From Paramicrobacterium agarici (GTDB lineage Bacteria; Actinomycetota; Actinomycetes; Actinomycetales; Microbacteriaceae): a DNA stretch of 64,000 nucleotides. The translations under genes were made by a program, and so were the position numbers. The notes below the pieces were generated by a model. That model was not told the DNA's origin, searched no databases, and saw only the letters and a list, made by a program, of their open reading frames with translations. The DNA is taken from the NCBI RefSeq assembly GCF_002563955.1, contig NZ_PDJE01000001.1:124001-188000 (forward strand). Reading direction: 5' to 3'. Numbering within the stretch: position 1 is the stretch's first letter; the number at the start of each line of letters is the position of its first letter. This document shows positions 15,201 to 23,870 of the stretch, one piece after another.

Positions 15201-16229
15201 TCACTCTTCGAAGGAACGGCGCAGCTTGCGTGCCGTGATCACCGTCTTTGCCTCTGCCTCGATGTCCTTATCGATCCTCGCCGAATCGCGAAGCGGCAGG
15301 TGGAGGTTGTATTCGGCGTGGACGCCAAGCTGCAGTTGCCGCGCGCGCTCGAGTTCGGCTTCAAGACCGACCCCGAAAACCAGCGCCATATTGCTCAGAT
15401 ACAACCAGATGAGAAAGACGATGATGCCGCCGAGTGAGCCATACGTGGCGTTGTAGCTGTCTGAGTTCGACACGTAGACCACGAAGCCGACCGTCGTGAT
15501 CGCCCAGACCAGCAGCGCCGTCGCCGCCCCGAGGCTCACGAGGCGGAAGCGCGATGGTCGCACGTTCGGTGAGTAGTAATACAAGAGCGCGATCAGGCCA
15601 ATGCCGGCGAGTACCAGCACGGGCCACTTCGCGATGTTCCACGTCATCACGGCAGCATCCCCCAGCCCGATCACGTCGCCGATCAGCCGCGCAACCGGCG
15701 CGCTCACGATGAGAAGAATGGACATGATCGTGATCGCGACGACACTTGCCGCTGTGAGCAGCAGCACCGTCAGTCGCAGCTGGAGCGAGCTGCGCCCCTC
15801 GGCCACGCCATACGCACGATTCGCCGCTCGTGCGAAACCGTCGACGTACTTCGATGCCGACCAGATCGCACCGAGAAGACCGAGAACGAGGCCGAGGCCC
15901 GCCCCTGGCGCCGACATGATCGTCGAGATCGGCCCTTCAAGCGCTTGAGCCGTCTCTGTCGGCGCGACATCGTTGAGCATCTCGATGAGTCCCTTGCTCA
16001 CCGATCCGTCGGCGTTCACAAGCGACAGAACCGAGACGATGGCGACCAAGCCCGGAAACAGCGCGAGCACAAGAAAGTACGTGAGGGTTGCCGCGACATC
16101 GGTGGACTTGTTGGCAGCAAACAGCTTCACGGCGCGAACATAGGCGAAGCGGATGCTGCGAAAGCGCAGCCGCTTCGGACGCGAGTGCGTGTGCTCCGCG
16201 TGCTCTGTGTGCTCTGTGTGCTCACTCAT
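15201..16229 (-). CDS. YihY/virulence factor BrkB family membrane protein
   Basis: Integral membrane protein of 342 aa with about six hydrophobic segments (e.g. ATLTYFLVLALFPGLVAIVS; LGGIIVFLIWLYLSNMALVF), typical of the YihY family, whose biochemical role is unclear despite the old RNase BN name. The N-terminus is a His/Glu-rich tract, HTEHTEHAEHTHS, encoded by a 9-nt tandem repeat, and could bind metal. ATG 16229 overlaps the upstream small membrane protein by 8 bp; a GTG 9 nt upstream is an alternative. Confidence 0.85.
   Translation of the reverse strand: MSEHTEHTEHAEHTHSRPKRLRFRSIRFAYVRAVKLFAANKSTDVAATLTYFLVLALFPGLVAIVSVLSLVNADGSVSKGLIEMLNDVAPTETAQALEGPISTIMSAPGAGLGLVLGLLGAIWSASKYVDGFARAANRAYGVAEGRSSLQLRLTVLLLTAASVVAITIMSILLIVSAPVARLIGDVIGLGDAAVMTWNIAKWPVLVLAGIGLIALLYYYSPNVRPSRFRLVSLGAATALLVWAITTVGFVVYVSNSDSYNATYGSLGGIIVFLIWLYLSNMALVFGVGLEAELERARQLQLGVHAEYNLHLPLRDSARIDKDIEAEAKTVITARKLRRSFEE
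16192..16227. repeat. 9-nt tandem repeat (about 4 units) encoding a His/Glu tract
   Basis: Units of the form TGCTCTGTG/TGCTCCGCG (coding strand GAGCACACA-like) repeat in frame at the 5' end of the YihY gene. Slippage here would change the number of His-Thr-Glu units without breaking the frame. Confidence 0.7.
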
Positions 16230-16458
16230 CGTCGTCACCGCTCAGAGCCATTGCAATCACGTACACCGTCGCACCGGCCGCCGCGATGCCGAGGCCGATG
16301 GCCACGGGCACGATCTTGCGCCGCACTGCTGCAATCGTGGTGCTGAGCTCCTCACGAAGCTCATCAATGTTCAGCTGCCGGACCCACGGCCCGATCTCGC
16401 CCGTTCGCTTCTCCCGGTCCACCGGAAGAACCATCGCCCGCCCCGCGTGTTCTGCCAT
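16222..16458 (-). CDS. Small single-span membrane protein
   Basis: 78 aa. A basic/polar N-terminal region (VLPVDREKRTGEIGPWVRQL, then a Glu/Arg-rich helix) precedes one membrane segment (IVPVAIGLGIAAAGATVYVI, about residues 50-69) and an acidic tail DDDE. It resembles the short 'phage holin/DUF-type' actinobacterial membrane proteins seen next to YihY genes, but I do not recognise a named family. The 8-bp overlap with the YihY gene indicates joint translation. Confidence 0.7.
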   Translation of the reverse strand: MAEHAGRAMVLPVDREKRTGEIGPWVRQLNIDELREELSTTIAAVRRKIVPVAIGLGIAAAGATVYVIAMALSGDDDE

Positions 16459-16558
16459 ATCGTCACGTTATGGGCATCTGTGTTCTCTGGCAAGGGCATT
16501 GCCAGGTGCGGCCCAGCCATGCACATGGCGCCCAAGCGGTTGGCGCGCGACGCCGTAT

Positions 16559-17113
16559 TCAGGCGACCTGCCGCTGAGTCTGCTCGGCGAGAAACGAGCG
16601 CATCTGGGCCAGGTGCAGCCTCTCGATGCCGTGCTCGTACACGGTCGTGAGCTTGAGCGATGGCGTACCCGCCGTCGCCTCGTCGACCATTCCGCCATGC
16701 GCCATGACGGCCTCGTCATCGACCCAGACAAACGGCGCGGGAGAGAATTCCTGATCGGCAATGATGCTCTGGGCCTTCCACCATCCACGCCCTCGATCAG
16801 AGCTCACCGCGTCAGCATCCATGATCGCCCGACCTCCGAACAGACCGCCAAGCGCTGGCGCGAGTCGCGTCATCGATGCATGCATCTCGTTCCACGTCGA
16901 CAGCCAGACAAGTTCGACCCCGAACTCCTCGCGAAGGGCGTCAAGCTCTGTGACGACTTCGGGAGCCCACGTGAGGGGCTCTCTGCTCATCATTCCCCCG
17001 CCGTACTCGATCTGCACACGCGTCGACTTCACATTGGAGAACGGCGGCTCGTCGGCGTTGATAGCACCGTCGACATCGAGATACAAGCGCGTCGGCGCCG
17101 GGTTGCTAGGCAT
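16559..17113 (-). CDS. HAD-like hydrolase domain protein
   Basis: 184-aa protein with HAD-type motifs: YLDVDGAINADEPP (motif I, D-x-D-G), WLSTWNEMH (motif II-like Ser/Thr) and FVWVDDEAV (motif IV-like acidic pair). Such 'secreted-independent' actinobacterial HAD proteins are usually cytosolic phosphatases of unknown substrate. The start MPSNPAPTRLYLD is chosen because AAGGAGCAAC lies just upstream; an ATG 15 nt further upstream is less well placed. It is divergent from the epimerase gene. Confidence 0.7.
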   Translation of the reverse strand: MPSNPAPTRLYLDVDGAINADEPPFSNVKSTRVQIEYGGGMMSREPLTWAPEVVTELDALREEFGVELVWLSTWNEMHASMTRLAPALGGLFGGRAIMDADAVSSDRGRGWWKAQSIIADQEFSPAPFVWVDDEAVMAHGGMVDEATAGTPSLKLTTVYEHGIERLHLAQMRSFLAEQTQRQVA

Positions 17114-17240
17114 GTTGCTCCTTGCCATTCGAAGGTGGACGATCAGTCAAGCACCCGGCACTGACACGGTGCTGGGTAAGGCTATGAATCTGCCATGTGA
17201 CAGTTCGGCTGCCACACGAGGATGCGGCAGGATGGACACC

Positions 17241-18155
17241 ATGACGAGAGCGCTTTCCGGACGAAACATCACTCTGCAGCACGGTGCCTACACCGCATCC
17301 ATCGCCTCAATCGGTGCAACGCTGCGCGAGCTCACGCATTCCGGGCGCGACCTGATTGTGCCGTTCTCCGCTGACGAGATGCGCCCGTTCTACCGAGGCG
17401 CAACGCTCGTGCCGTGGCCCAATCGCGTGGTCGATGGGCGCTACACGTGGAAGGGCGAAGAGCTCCAGCTCGCGTTGACCGAACCTGAGCGAGGGCACGC
17501 GCTGCACGGTCTCGGCGCATGGCTCGACTACGGCATCGTCGAGCAGACGGCGTCGTCGGTCACGCTCGGCACGGCGATCATCGCGCAGCAGGGCTACCCG
17601 TTCACGCTCGACGTCTCTGTCACGTTCCGCCTCGACGACGATGGACTGCATTGCTCGGTCACCGCGACAAACCGCGGTGACGCCGCAGCACCGTTCGGCA
17701 CGGGACCGCACCCGTACCTGGTCGCGGGAGAGGGGCGCGTCGACGACTGGAGCGCGACAATTCCGGCCGGCAGCGTCCTCACCGTCACGGACGACAGGCT
17801 GATTCCCACAGGTCTCGAACCCGTCGACGGCACGGCGTTCGATTTTCGGGAGCAGCGCGTCATCGGCGACACCTTCATCGACCACGCGTTCACGGAGCTC
17901 GCTCGTGACGCCGAGGGGTTCACCGAGGTGGCCGTGCGCAGCACGTCGGGCGCGGGAGTCGCGATGACGTGGGACGCGGCATGCCCGTGGGTGCAGGTGC
18001 ACACTGCCGACCAGCCGGACGCAGCGATCAGTCGCATCGGCCTGGCCGTAGAGCCCATGACGTGCCCACCCGACGCGTTCAACTCGGGCACAGATTTGAT
18101 CGAACTCGACCCCGACGCCTCGGCGACGGCGAGCTGGAGCATCCGCGCACTCTGA
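17241..18155 (+). CDS. Aldose 1-epimerase family protein
   Basis: 304-aa galactose-mutarotase-fold protein. PFYRGATLVPWPNRVVDGRY is the family Asn-Arg sugar-binding motif, GHALHGLGAW contains the first catalytic His, FGTGPHPYLVAG the second His, and FNSGTDLIELDPDASATASW the conserved C-terminus with the Glu base upstream in GLAVEPMTCPPDAF. The start at 17241 is preferred because AGGA lies 8 nt upstream. It interconverts sugar anomers; a role in feeding arabinose or amino-sugar pathways nearby is possible but not shown. Confidence 0.92.
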   Translation: MTRALSGRNITLQHGAYTASIASIGATLRELTHSGRDLIVPFSADEMRPFYRGATLVPWPNRVVDGRYTWKGEELQLALTEPERGHALHGLGAWLDYGIVEQTASSVTLGTAIIAQQGYPFTLDVSVTFRLDDDGLHCSVTATNRGDAAAPFGTGPHPYLVAGEGRVDDWSATIPAGSVLTVTDDRLIPTGLEPVDGTAFDFREQRVIGDTFIDHAFTELARDAEGFTEVAVRSTSGAGVAMTWDAACPWVQVHTADQPDAAISRIGLAVEPMTCPPDAFNSGTDLIELDPDASATASWSIRAL

Positions 18156-18290
18156 CTGAGCGCTCCCGCAAGGAACATAAACGGTCGGATCGCGACGGGC
18201 AACCCCCTGGCCACCGCAGAACGCGGCGCTTAACGTCGGTGAGACACGTGCCATCCGCACGTGCCGCACACCAATTGCCAGGAGGTTTCC

Positions 18291-18764
18291 ATGAGCACTG
18301 TCCAGGAATCCGTGCAGGTCAATGTTCCCGTGACGACCGCGTACAACCAGTGGACGCAGTTCGAGTCGTTTCCGCAATTCATGAAGAACGTGGACTTCGT
18401 CACCCAGATCGACGATCTCCACAACCACTGGAAGGTCACCGTCGGCGGCGCCACGCGCGAGTTCGACACGACGATCACCGAGCAGACGCCAGACGAGCGC
18501 ATCGCATGGCGGTCGACGGACGAGCCGCAGCACAGCGGCGTGGTGACATTTCACCGCGTGTCAGATGACGAGACGCGCGTTCACCTTGAGATGACATGGT
18601 CGCCCGAAGGCGCTACCGAGAAGATCGGCGCCGCGCTTCAGGCCGATGACATGGCCGTGAAGAAGGACCTCTCGCAGTTCAAGGAGCTCATCGAGTCGAA
18701 CGGATTCGAGTCGGGCGCCTGGCGCGGCGACGTTCCGCGCGAGCCCGATGCGACCGGTCGCTAA
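18291..18764 (+). CDS. SRPBCC-family (polyketide cyclase/START-like) protein
   Basis: 157-aa hydrophobic-cavity fold protein beginning MSTVQESVQVNVPVTTAYNQ with WTQFESFPQFMKNVDFV, the hallmark of the actinobacterial SRPBCC 'coenzyme Q-binding/cyclase' group. DERIAWRSTDEPQHSGVVTF continues the antiparallel sheet. AGGAGGTTTCC directly precedes the start. It ends in a charged tail. Ligand and role are unknown; these proteins are often stress-induced. A strong bidirectional terminator follows. Confidence 0.85.
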   Translation: MSTVQESVQVNVPVTTAYNQWTQFESFPQFMKNVDFVTQIDDLHNHWKVTVGGATREFDTTITEQTPDERIAWRSTDEPQHSGVVTFHRVSDDETRVHLEMTWSPEGATEKIGAALQADDMAVKKDLSQFKELIESNGFESGAWRGDVPREPDATGR

Positions 18765-18796
18765 CGATCGCACCGCGCTGAACAGAGGATAAAAGT

Positions 18797-18839
18797 GCCG
18801 GGGCGAGGACGATTTTCGCGAATTCGTCCTCGCCCCGGC
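18797..18839. terminator. Bidirectional terminator
   Basis: Perfect 16-bp inverted repeat (GCCGGGGCGAGGACGA with TCGTCCTCGCCCCGGC; loop 18813-18823) between the convergent SRPBCC and arabinofuranosidase genes. AGGATAAAAG on its left gives a U-tract for leftward transcripts. Confidence 0.8.
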
Positions 18840-18861
18840 CCTCGGCGTTCGCGAGCGGCGC

Positions 18862-20394
18862 TCAGGCGCGGGTGACGTCCACCACAACGACCGCCCACGA
18901 CAGCGCGGGCAGCTGAAGAGACAGCGTCGAACCGTCTGCCGTGACTCCCTCGAGCGGGGTCAGGCCGACGGGCTGAGCGTCCTGCGTGTTCGTCGTGAGT
19001 CGCGTGCCTCCGTCGGGAATCGTGAGCACCTCGGCGCGCGAGATACCGGATGCTGTGAAGCCGCCGAGCTTCACCGAGACGTCGCACCGCTCGTCGAGCC
19101 CGCGGTTGGCGAGGAAGAACGCCACAGTGCCGTTCTCTTCGTCCCACGTGGCACTCACGTCGACCACGTCGGCATCGCCGTACTTCGCGGTGTCGACCTT
19201 GTCGCTCGTGACCGCCGTGCGCAGGATGCTGCCGCGGGCCAGCTGCGACATGCGGGCGAACGGCCAGAAGATGCTCTGCCGCCAGGCGGGGCCACCCTCT
19301 TCACTGCGGATCGGCGCGATCACGTTGACCAGCTGTGCCTGATTGGCGATCGTGACACGGTCACCGTGCCGCAGCAGCGAGTTGAGGAACGTGCCGACCA
19401 CGACGGCATCCGTCACGTTGTACTCGTCTTCGATCAGCCGCGGGTGCGTGCGCCAGGACCTCTCGACGTTGTGCGGCTGGTCGTCGGTGTCGAGGCCGCG
19501 CTGGTACCAGACGTTCCACTCGTCGAACGAGAGGTTGATGCGCTTCTTCGTCTTGCGCTGTGCGGCCACAGCATCCGCCGTCGAAATCACCGACTCAATG
19601 AAGTAGTCCATGTCGGTCGCCGTCGCGAGAAAGCTCTTGGCGTCGCCGTCGTGCTCTTGGTAGTAGGCGTGCAGCGAGATGTAGTCGACTTCGTCATACG
19701 CGTGGTTCAGCACGGCGTGCTCCCACGCGCCGAACGTGGGCATGCCGGTGTTCGAGCTGCCGACCGCCACGAGCTCGATCGACGGGTCGACGAGCTTCAT
19801 GGCCTTTCCGGCCTCCTGGGCAAGACGACCGTACTCGTCCGGCGTCTTGTGGCCGATCTGCCACGGGCCGTCGAGCTCGTTGCCGAGGCACCACACCTTG
19901 ATGTCGAAGGGGTCCTCTGCGCCGTTCGCGCGGCGCATGTCACTCCACGCCGTTCCACCCGGGTGATTGGCATACTCGACGAGCGCGCGAGCAGCATCCA
20001 CTCCCCTGGTGCCGAGATTGATGGCCTCCATCACCTCGACGTCGGCCTCGCGCGCCCAATCCACGAACTCGTGCAGGCCGAACGCGTTGGTCTCGATCGT
20101 GTGCCATGCGCCGTCGATGCGCGTCGGGCGCTGGTCGACCGGGCCGACGCCGTCTTCCCAGTTGTAGCCCGAGACGAAGTTGCCTCCCGGGTAACGCACG
20201 ATCGTCGGGCCCATCTCCTTGACGAGTTCGAGAACGTCGCGCCGAAAGCCGCGCTCGTCGGCCTGAGGATGCCCCGGCTCGTAGATTCCCGTGTAGACGC
20301 AGCGTCCCATGTGCTCGACGAACGAGCCGAAGATGCGCCGGGGCACGTCGCCGACACGAAAGTCGCGATCGATGGTGATGCGGGCGGTGGTCAT
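18862..20394 (-). CDS. abfA: Alpha-L-arabinofuranosidase, GH51
   Basis: Releases arabinofuranose from arabino-oligosaccharides. 510 aa, the usual length for cytosolic GH51 enzymes, with no signal peptide. The N-terminal motif FGSFVEHMGRCVYTGIYEPG and RYPGGNFVSGYNW are diagnostic. The acid/base is E173 in WCLGNELDGPWQ and the nucleophile E292 in LSFDEWNVWY. The C-terminal beta-sandwich ends in LPALSWAVVVVDV. It is the last gene of an operon with an ABC importer, so it would act on imported arabinosides. Confidence 0.95.
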   Translation of the reverse strand: MTTARITIDRDFRVGDVPRRIFGSFVEHMGRCVYTGIYEPGHPQADERGFRRDVLELVKEMGPTIVRYPGGNFVSGYNWEDGVGPVDQRPTRIDGAWHTIETNAFGLHEFVDWAREADVEVMEAINLGTRGVDAARALVEYANHPGGTAWSDMRRANGAEDPFDIKVWCLGNELDGPWQIGHKTPDEYGRLAQEAGKAMKLVDPSIELVAVGSSNTGMPTFGAWEHAVLNHAYDEVDYISLHAYYQEHDGDAKSFLATATDMDYFIESVISTADAVAAQRKTKKRINLSFDEWNVWYQRGLDTDDQPHNVERSWRTHPRLIEDEYNVTDAVVVGTFLNSLLRHGDRVTIANQAQLVNVIAPIRSEEGGPAWRQSIFWPFARMSQLARGSILRTAVTSDKVDTAKYGDADVVDVSATWDEENGTVAFFLANRGLDERCDVSVKLGGFTASGISRAEVLTIPDGGTRLTTNTQDAQPVGLTPLEGVTADGSTLSLQLPALSWAVVVVDVTRA

Positions 20395-20451
20395 GTATCT
20401 CCTTGTGTGTGTTGCGGTCTGGTCACCGAGGGCGTCGCTGCGTCTGAGGGG

Positions 20452-21348
20452 CTACTGCCCGCCGAAGCCGGTCGTCGCGATGCCCTTGATGATCTGGCGT
20501 TGGAAGAAGAGAAAGACGATGATGAGCGGCAGCGCGGCAAGAATCGCCATGGCCATGTTCTGGGCGTACTGAATTCCGTAGGCGCTCTTCACCGTCTGCA
20601 GTCCGACGGGCAGCGTCATGAGCTGCGGATCGTTGATGATGATGAACGGCCAGAGAAAGTTGTTCCACGCCCACACGAACACGAAGATGGATGCTGCCGC
20701 GAGGATCGGCCGCGACAGGGGCATGACGATCGACGTGAACACGCGCAGTCTGCTCGCCCCGTCGACGCGCGCCGCCTCCTCGAGCTCGATCGGGATCTGG
20801 TCGAAGAACTGCTTGAGGATCAGCACGATGATCGGCTGCACCGCCTGCGGAAGAATGAGACCCCAGTAGGTGTCGACGAAGTTCATGGCGAGCATCTCGT
20901 AGAACAGCGGAACGATGAGCACCTGCGGCGGAACCGCGATCGCTGCGATGGCGACGATGTACGCCCACTTCTGCCCGCGAAAGCGCATGCGCGAGAACGC
21001 GTAGGCCGCGAGGGCGGAGGTGAGAACGGTGATGGCCGTGATGAGCGCCGACGTGAAGAGGCTGTTCCACGCCCAGATGGGCACGTTGCCCTCGGCGAGC
21101 ACCTTGGCGTACGCGTCGAACGTGAATCCGTGCGCGGGCCACAACGTCGCCGAGGCAGCATCCGTCTCGCTCTTGAGCGATGTGACGATGGCCCAGAAGA
21201 AGGGCAGCAGCCACGCGGCGGCGAGCACGATGAGCACGACGAGTGCACTGATGCCGGCCGGGCCGAGTTTTCTGCGCTTGGCGGGGGCGATGGATGCTGC
21301 GGAGCGGCCGCCCGCGGGAACGGTGAGGTGCTGGGTCATTGTCGACAT
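20452..21348 (-). CDS. CUT1 ABC permease, MalG-type (arabinoside importer)
   Basis: 298-aa membrane protein with a first span at ISALVVLIVLAAAWLLPFFW and the EAA loop ELEEAARVDGASRLRVFTSI. It ends QRQIIKGIATTGFGGQ, a common MalG-type tail that reaches the ATPase. The stop codon is 57 bp from the GH51 start, and the ATG lies next to the stop of the partner permease. As in the first ABC operon, no ATPase is encoded here. Confidence 0.92.
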   Translation of the reverse strand: MSTMTQHLTVPAGGRSAASIAPAKRRKLGPAGISALVVLIVLAAAWLLPFFWAIVTSLKSETDAASATLWPAHGFTFDAYAKVLAEGNVPIWAWNSLFTSALITAITVLTSALAAYAFSRMRFRGQKWAYIVAIAAIAVPPQVLIVPLFYEMLAMNFVDTYWGLILPQAVQPIIVLILKQFFDQIPIELEEAARVDGASRLRVFTSIVMPLSRPILAAASIFVFVWAWNNFLWPFIIINDPQLMTLPVGLQTVKSAYGIQYAQNMAMAILAALPLIIVFLFFQRQIIKGIATTGFGGQ

Positions 21349-21349
21349 G

Positions 21350-22282
21350 TCATGCGCTCCTTCGCGCCGTGATGCGGAACTGGATCACCGAGACGACGAT
21401 GATCAGAACAAAGAAGATGTACGAGATCGCCGAGGAGTACCCGAAGCGGAACCCCGTGAATCCGGTCTCGAAGATGTACTGGATGGCTGAGCGGGTCGTG
21501 CCGGCCGGGCCGCCTCCAGTCATCTGGTAGATCTGGTCGAACACCTTGAGCGAGGCCAGCAGCTGCAGAATCACGACCATGACGGTCGTCGACCCGAGCT
21601 GAGGAATCGTGATCGAGAACAGCGAGCGCCAGCGGCCGGCTCCGTCGAGCGACGCCGCCTCGTACTGACTGTCGGGGATGTTCTGCAGTGCGGCCAGGTA
21701 CAGAAGAAAGTTGAACCCGATCGTCCACCACACGGTCGTGATGACGACGGAGAGCATGGCGAGGTCCGGGTCTTGCAGCCACGTGATCGGATCGACCCCG
21801 AACCAGCCGAGAACGGTGTTGAAGAGGCCGAGCTGCGGGTTGTACAGCCACACCCAGATGAGCGAGACGACCGTCGAGGCGAGCAGGTACGGCATGAAGA
21901 ACGACAGCCGCCACAGCCATTGCCCCGGCAGCCCTGTGTTGACCAGCAGGGCGAGGGCAAGGGCGATCACGACGAGCGGGACCGTGCTGAGTACCGTGAA
22001 CCACACGGTGTTGAGCATCGATCGCCACATGTCGGGATCGGCGAGCGCCTCGGCGTAGTTGCTGAAGCCGATGAGCTCGCCGCCTGCCCCCGTGAGGCTC
22101 TGGTTCGTGAAGCTCAGGTAGATTCCCCAGAGCACGGGAACGAGCATGAACAGAATGAACAGGATGCCGAAGGGCGCGATGAATCCCCATCCGGCGAGGT
22201 TCTCGCGCGGCTTTCCCCTGCGCGTCGCCTTCACGGTGGCGCCGGTGTCGGGCAAGACGTTTCGGGCAGTTGCGGTCGTCAC
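21350..22282 (-). CDS. CUT1 ABC permease, MalF-type (arabinoside importer)
   Basis: 310 aa. A cytosolic N-terminus is followed by GFIAPFGILFILFMLVPVLW and a periplasmic loop with FTNQSLTG. Five further spans follow, with the EAA loop QYEAASLDGAGRWRSLFSI. It lies between the binding protein and MalG-type genes, 52 bp after the former's stop, forming the translocation pore with the latter. Confidence 0.92.
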   Translation of the reverse strand: MTTATARNVLPDTGATVKATRRGKPRENLAGWGFIAPFGILFILFMLVPVLWGIYLSFTNQSLTGAGGELIGFSNYAEALADPDMWRSMLNTVWFTVLSTVPLVVIALALALLVNTGLPGQWLWRLSFFMPYLLASTVVSLIWVWLYNPQLGLFNTVLGWFGVDPITWLQDPDLAMLSVVITTVWWTIGFNFLLYLAALQNIPDSQYEAASLDGAGRWRSLFSITIPQLGSTTVMVVILQLLASLKVFDQIYQMTGGGPAGTTRSAIQYIFETGFTGFRFGYSSAISYIFFVLIIVVSVIQFRITARRSA

Positions 22283-22334
22283 AGCGAGACTCCTTTGTCG
22301 TCGCGCAGCGCCGTGCGCTGCCTGATGCGGGCGC

Positions 22335-23678
22335 TCATGCGGTCACCGGATTCGGCTTCGAGAGCAGTGTGTTGATGCGGCTGATGAACGAGGCCAAGCC
22401 CGCTTCCGGGCTCCTTTCGCCGAGCATGACGCCCTGGATCGAATCGAGAAAGTAGTTCTGAAAATCAGAGCCGGAGCCGGTGAACCACGCCGGCGGGTCA
22501 TAGTTGATCAGATCGGCGGCGTTCGCGTAGTGCGCCTGCGGAATGAGGTCGTCGTACGCCGGGTCGTTCACAACGGGAAGGTACGCGGGAATGTGGCCGG
22601 CGCCCGCCCAGTCGATCGAGCCCTTGAGCAGCGTCGACATGAACTCGTACGCTGCGCGGCGCTTCGTCTCGTCTGGTTTCGACTGATGGGGCAGCACGAA
22701 CGTGTGCGAATCCGCGTACACCGCGGGCGTCCCGTAGAGGGTGGGGATCGTGCTCGCATCGAACGCGATGTCGGCATCTTGCAGGGTGCGCAGCTCCCAC
22801 ACGCCCGAGAAGAGCATTCCGCTCCGTCCGCCCGCGAACTCGGCGATGCCGTTGTTGATGTCGCTGTTCGTCGCGGCGACGGTGCCATCGACGAGCTTCG
22901 TCATGAACTCGAGCGATTCGAGCGCAGCATCCTTGTCGTACTCGGCCGGTTTGCCGGTCTCGAGCACCATGTCGGCACCGTGCTGCTTGTAGAGCGTGTA
23001 GAAGAGCCGCCACAGCTGAGCGCCGTCGTTGAGGTACCCCCACGAAAGTCCGTGCTGACCGGTGACCGCCTGCATCTCGAGCGCCATGTCGATGAACTCG
23101 TCTGGCGTCGTCGTCTCGATGAGCGTTCCGTCAGACCTGAGCACGCCCGCTTCGTCGGCAACGTCGGTGTTGTAGAACATGATGAACGGGTGCGAGTCGA
23201 GGGCGACCGAGTACAGCTTGCCGTCGGTGAACCCCTTCTCCCAGATGCGCGGTTTGAAGGTCTCTTCGGTCACGTCGAACTCGGCGAGCAGGTCGAGATC
23301 CCACGGGTCGAGCAGACCGCCTGGCGCCCATCCCGTGACCCGGCTCGCGTGCATGATGGCGATGTCGGGAGCGCGACCGCCCGCCGACGCCATGGCGAGC
23401 TTTGTGTAGTACGGAGCACCCCACGCGAGAACCGTCTGGTCGACAGAGACATTGCCGAGCTTCTTCTCGACGTCGGCGACGAGGGTCGCCATGGTGATGC
23501 CGTCGCCGCCGCTCAGCAGGTGCCAATACGACAGCGAGGTGATTCCGGATGCTGCCGAGGTCGAGCAGCCCGCGAGCGTCGGCGTGAGAAGCGCACCGCC
23601 GAATACCGCGGCAGTGCCGGCCAGCATGCGGCGCCGCGAGAAGCTTGGGCCGCCGCCCGGCTGACGAGATCGTGTCAT
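22335..23678 (-). CDS. Sugar-binding lipoprotein with twin-arginine-like signal (arabinoside importer)
   Basis: 447-aa extracellular solute-binding protein. The N-terminus MTRSRQPGGGPSFSRRRMLA followed by a hydrophobic stretch and LAGC resembles a Tat lipoprotein signal (S-R-R-R-x-L). The mature SBP_bac_1 fold shows SYWHLLSGGDGITM and a late WAGAGHIPAYLP. AAAGGAG lies 8 nt upstream of this ATG; the ATG 6 nt earlier is too close to it, and longer frames are rejected. Probably an arabino-oligosaccharide receptor, given the GH51 in the operon. A clear LacI-type operator lies in its promoter. Confidence 0.9.
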   Translation of the reverse strand: MTRSRQPGGGPSFSRRRMLAGTAAVFGGALLTPTLAGCSTSAASGITSLSYWHLLSGGDGITMATLVADVEKKLGNVSVDQTVLAWGAPYYTKLAMASAGGRAPDIAIMHASRVTGWAPGGLLDPWDLDLLAEFDVTEETFKPRIWEKGFTDGKLYSVALDSHPFIMFYNTDVADEAGVLRSDGTLIETTTPDEFIDMALEMQAVTGQHGLSWGYLNDGAQLWRLFYTLYKQHGADMVLETGKPAEYDKDAALESLEFMTKLVDGTVAATNSDINNGIAEFAGGRSGMLFSGVWELRTLQDADIAFDASTIPTLYGTPAVYADSHTFVLPHQSKPDETKRRAAYEFMSTLLKGSIDWAGAGHIPAYLPVVNDPAYDDLIPQAHYANAADLINYDPPAWFTGSGSDFQNYFLDSIQGVMLGERSPEAGLASFISRINTLLSKPNPVTA

Positions 23679-23720
23679 GAACATCACTCCTTTGTGCTGG
23701 ACACCATCGGAAGTCACCAT

Positions 23721-23738
23721 CATTACATCGTTGTAATG
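23721..23738. promoter_or_regulatory. LacI-type operator CATTACA-TCGT-TGTAATG
   Basis: A perfect 7-bp inverted repeat with central CG, the pattern typical of LacI-family operators, lies about 43 bp upstream of the binding-protein start and just downstream of the LacI gene (23871-24878). It is AT-rich against the genome. It should mediate repression of the arabinoside operon, released by an arabinose-derived inducer. Confidence 0.7.
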
Positions 23739-23765
23739 GGAAATACAAGACCAATGATGTGCAGC

Positions 23766-23778
23766 AATTTCGGAAATT
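23766..23778. promoter_or_regulatory. Second palindrome AATTTC-G-GAAATT
   Basis: A perfect 6-bp inverted repeat around one central base, about 90 bp upstream of the binding-protein start; a related TCCGAAAT lies at about 23850. It may bind a second regulator or the same LacI protein. Confidence 0.4.
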
Positions 23779-23870
23779 ACGGTCGCCGTTTCGGCCTCAG
23801 GCAGCAAAACCCCTGGTCAGCAGCGCCCCCGGCAGGCGACGCTAAGAAATCTCCGAAATAAGCGCACGTG

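Noticed and set aside
19366..21372. 668-codon open frame on the plus strand
   Set aside because: Antisense to the GH51 and permease genes, rich in Arg/His/Asp as expected of a mirrored coding frame; no domain.
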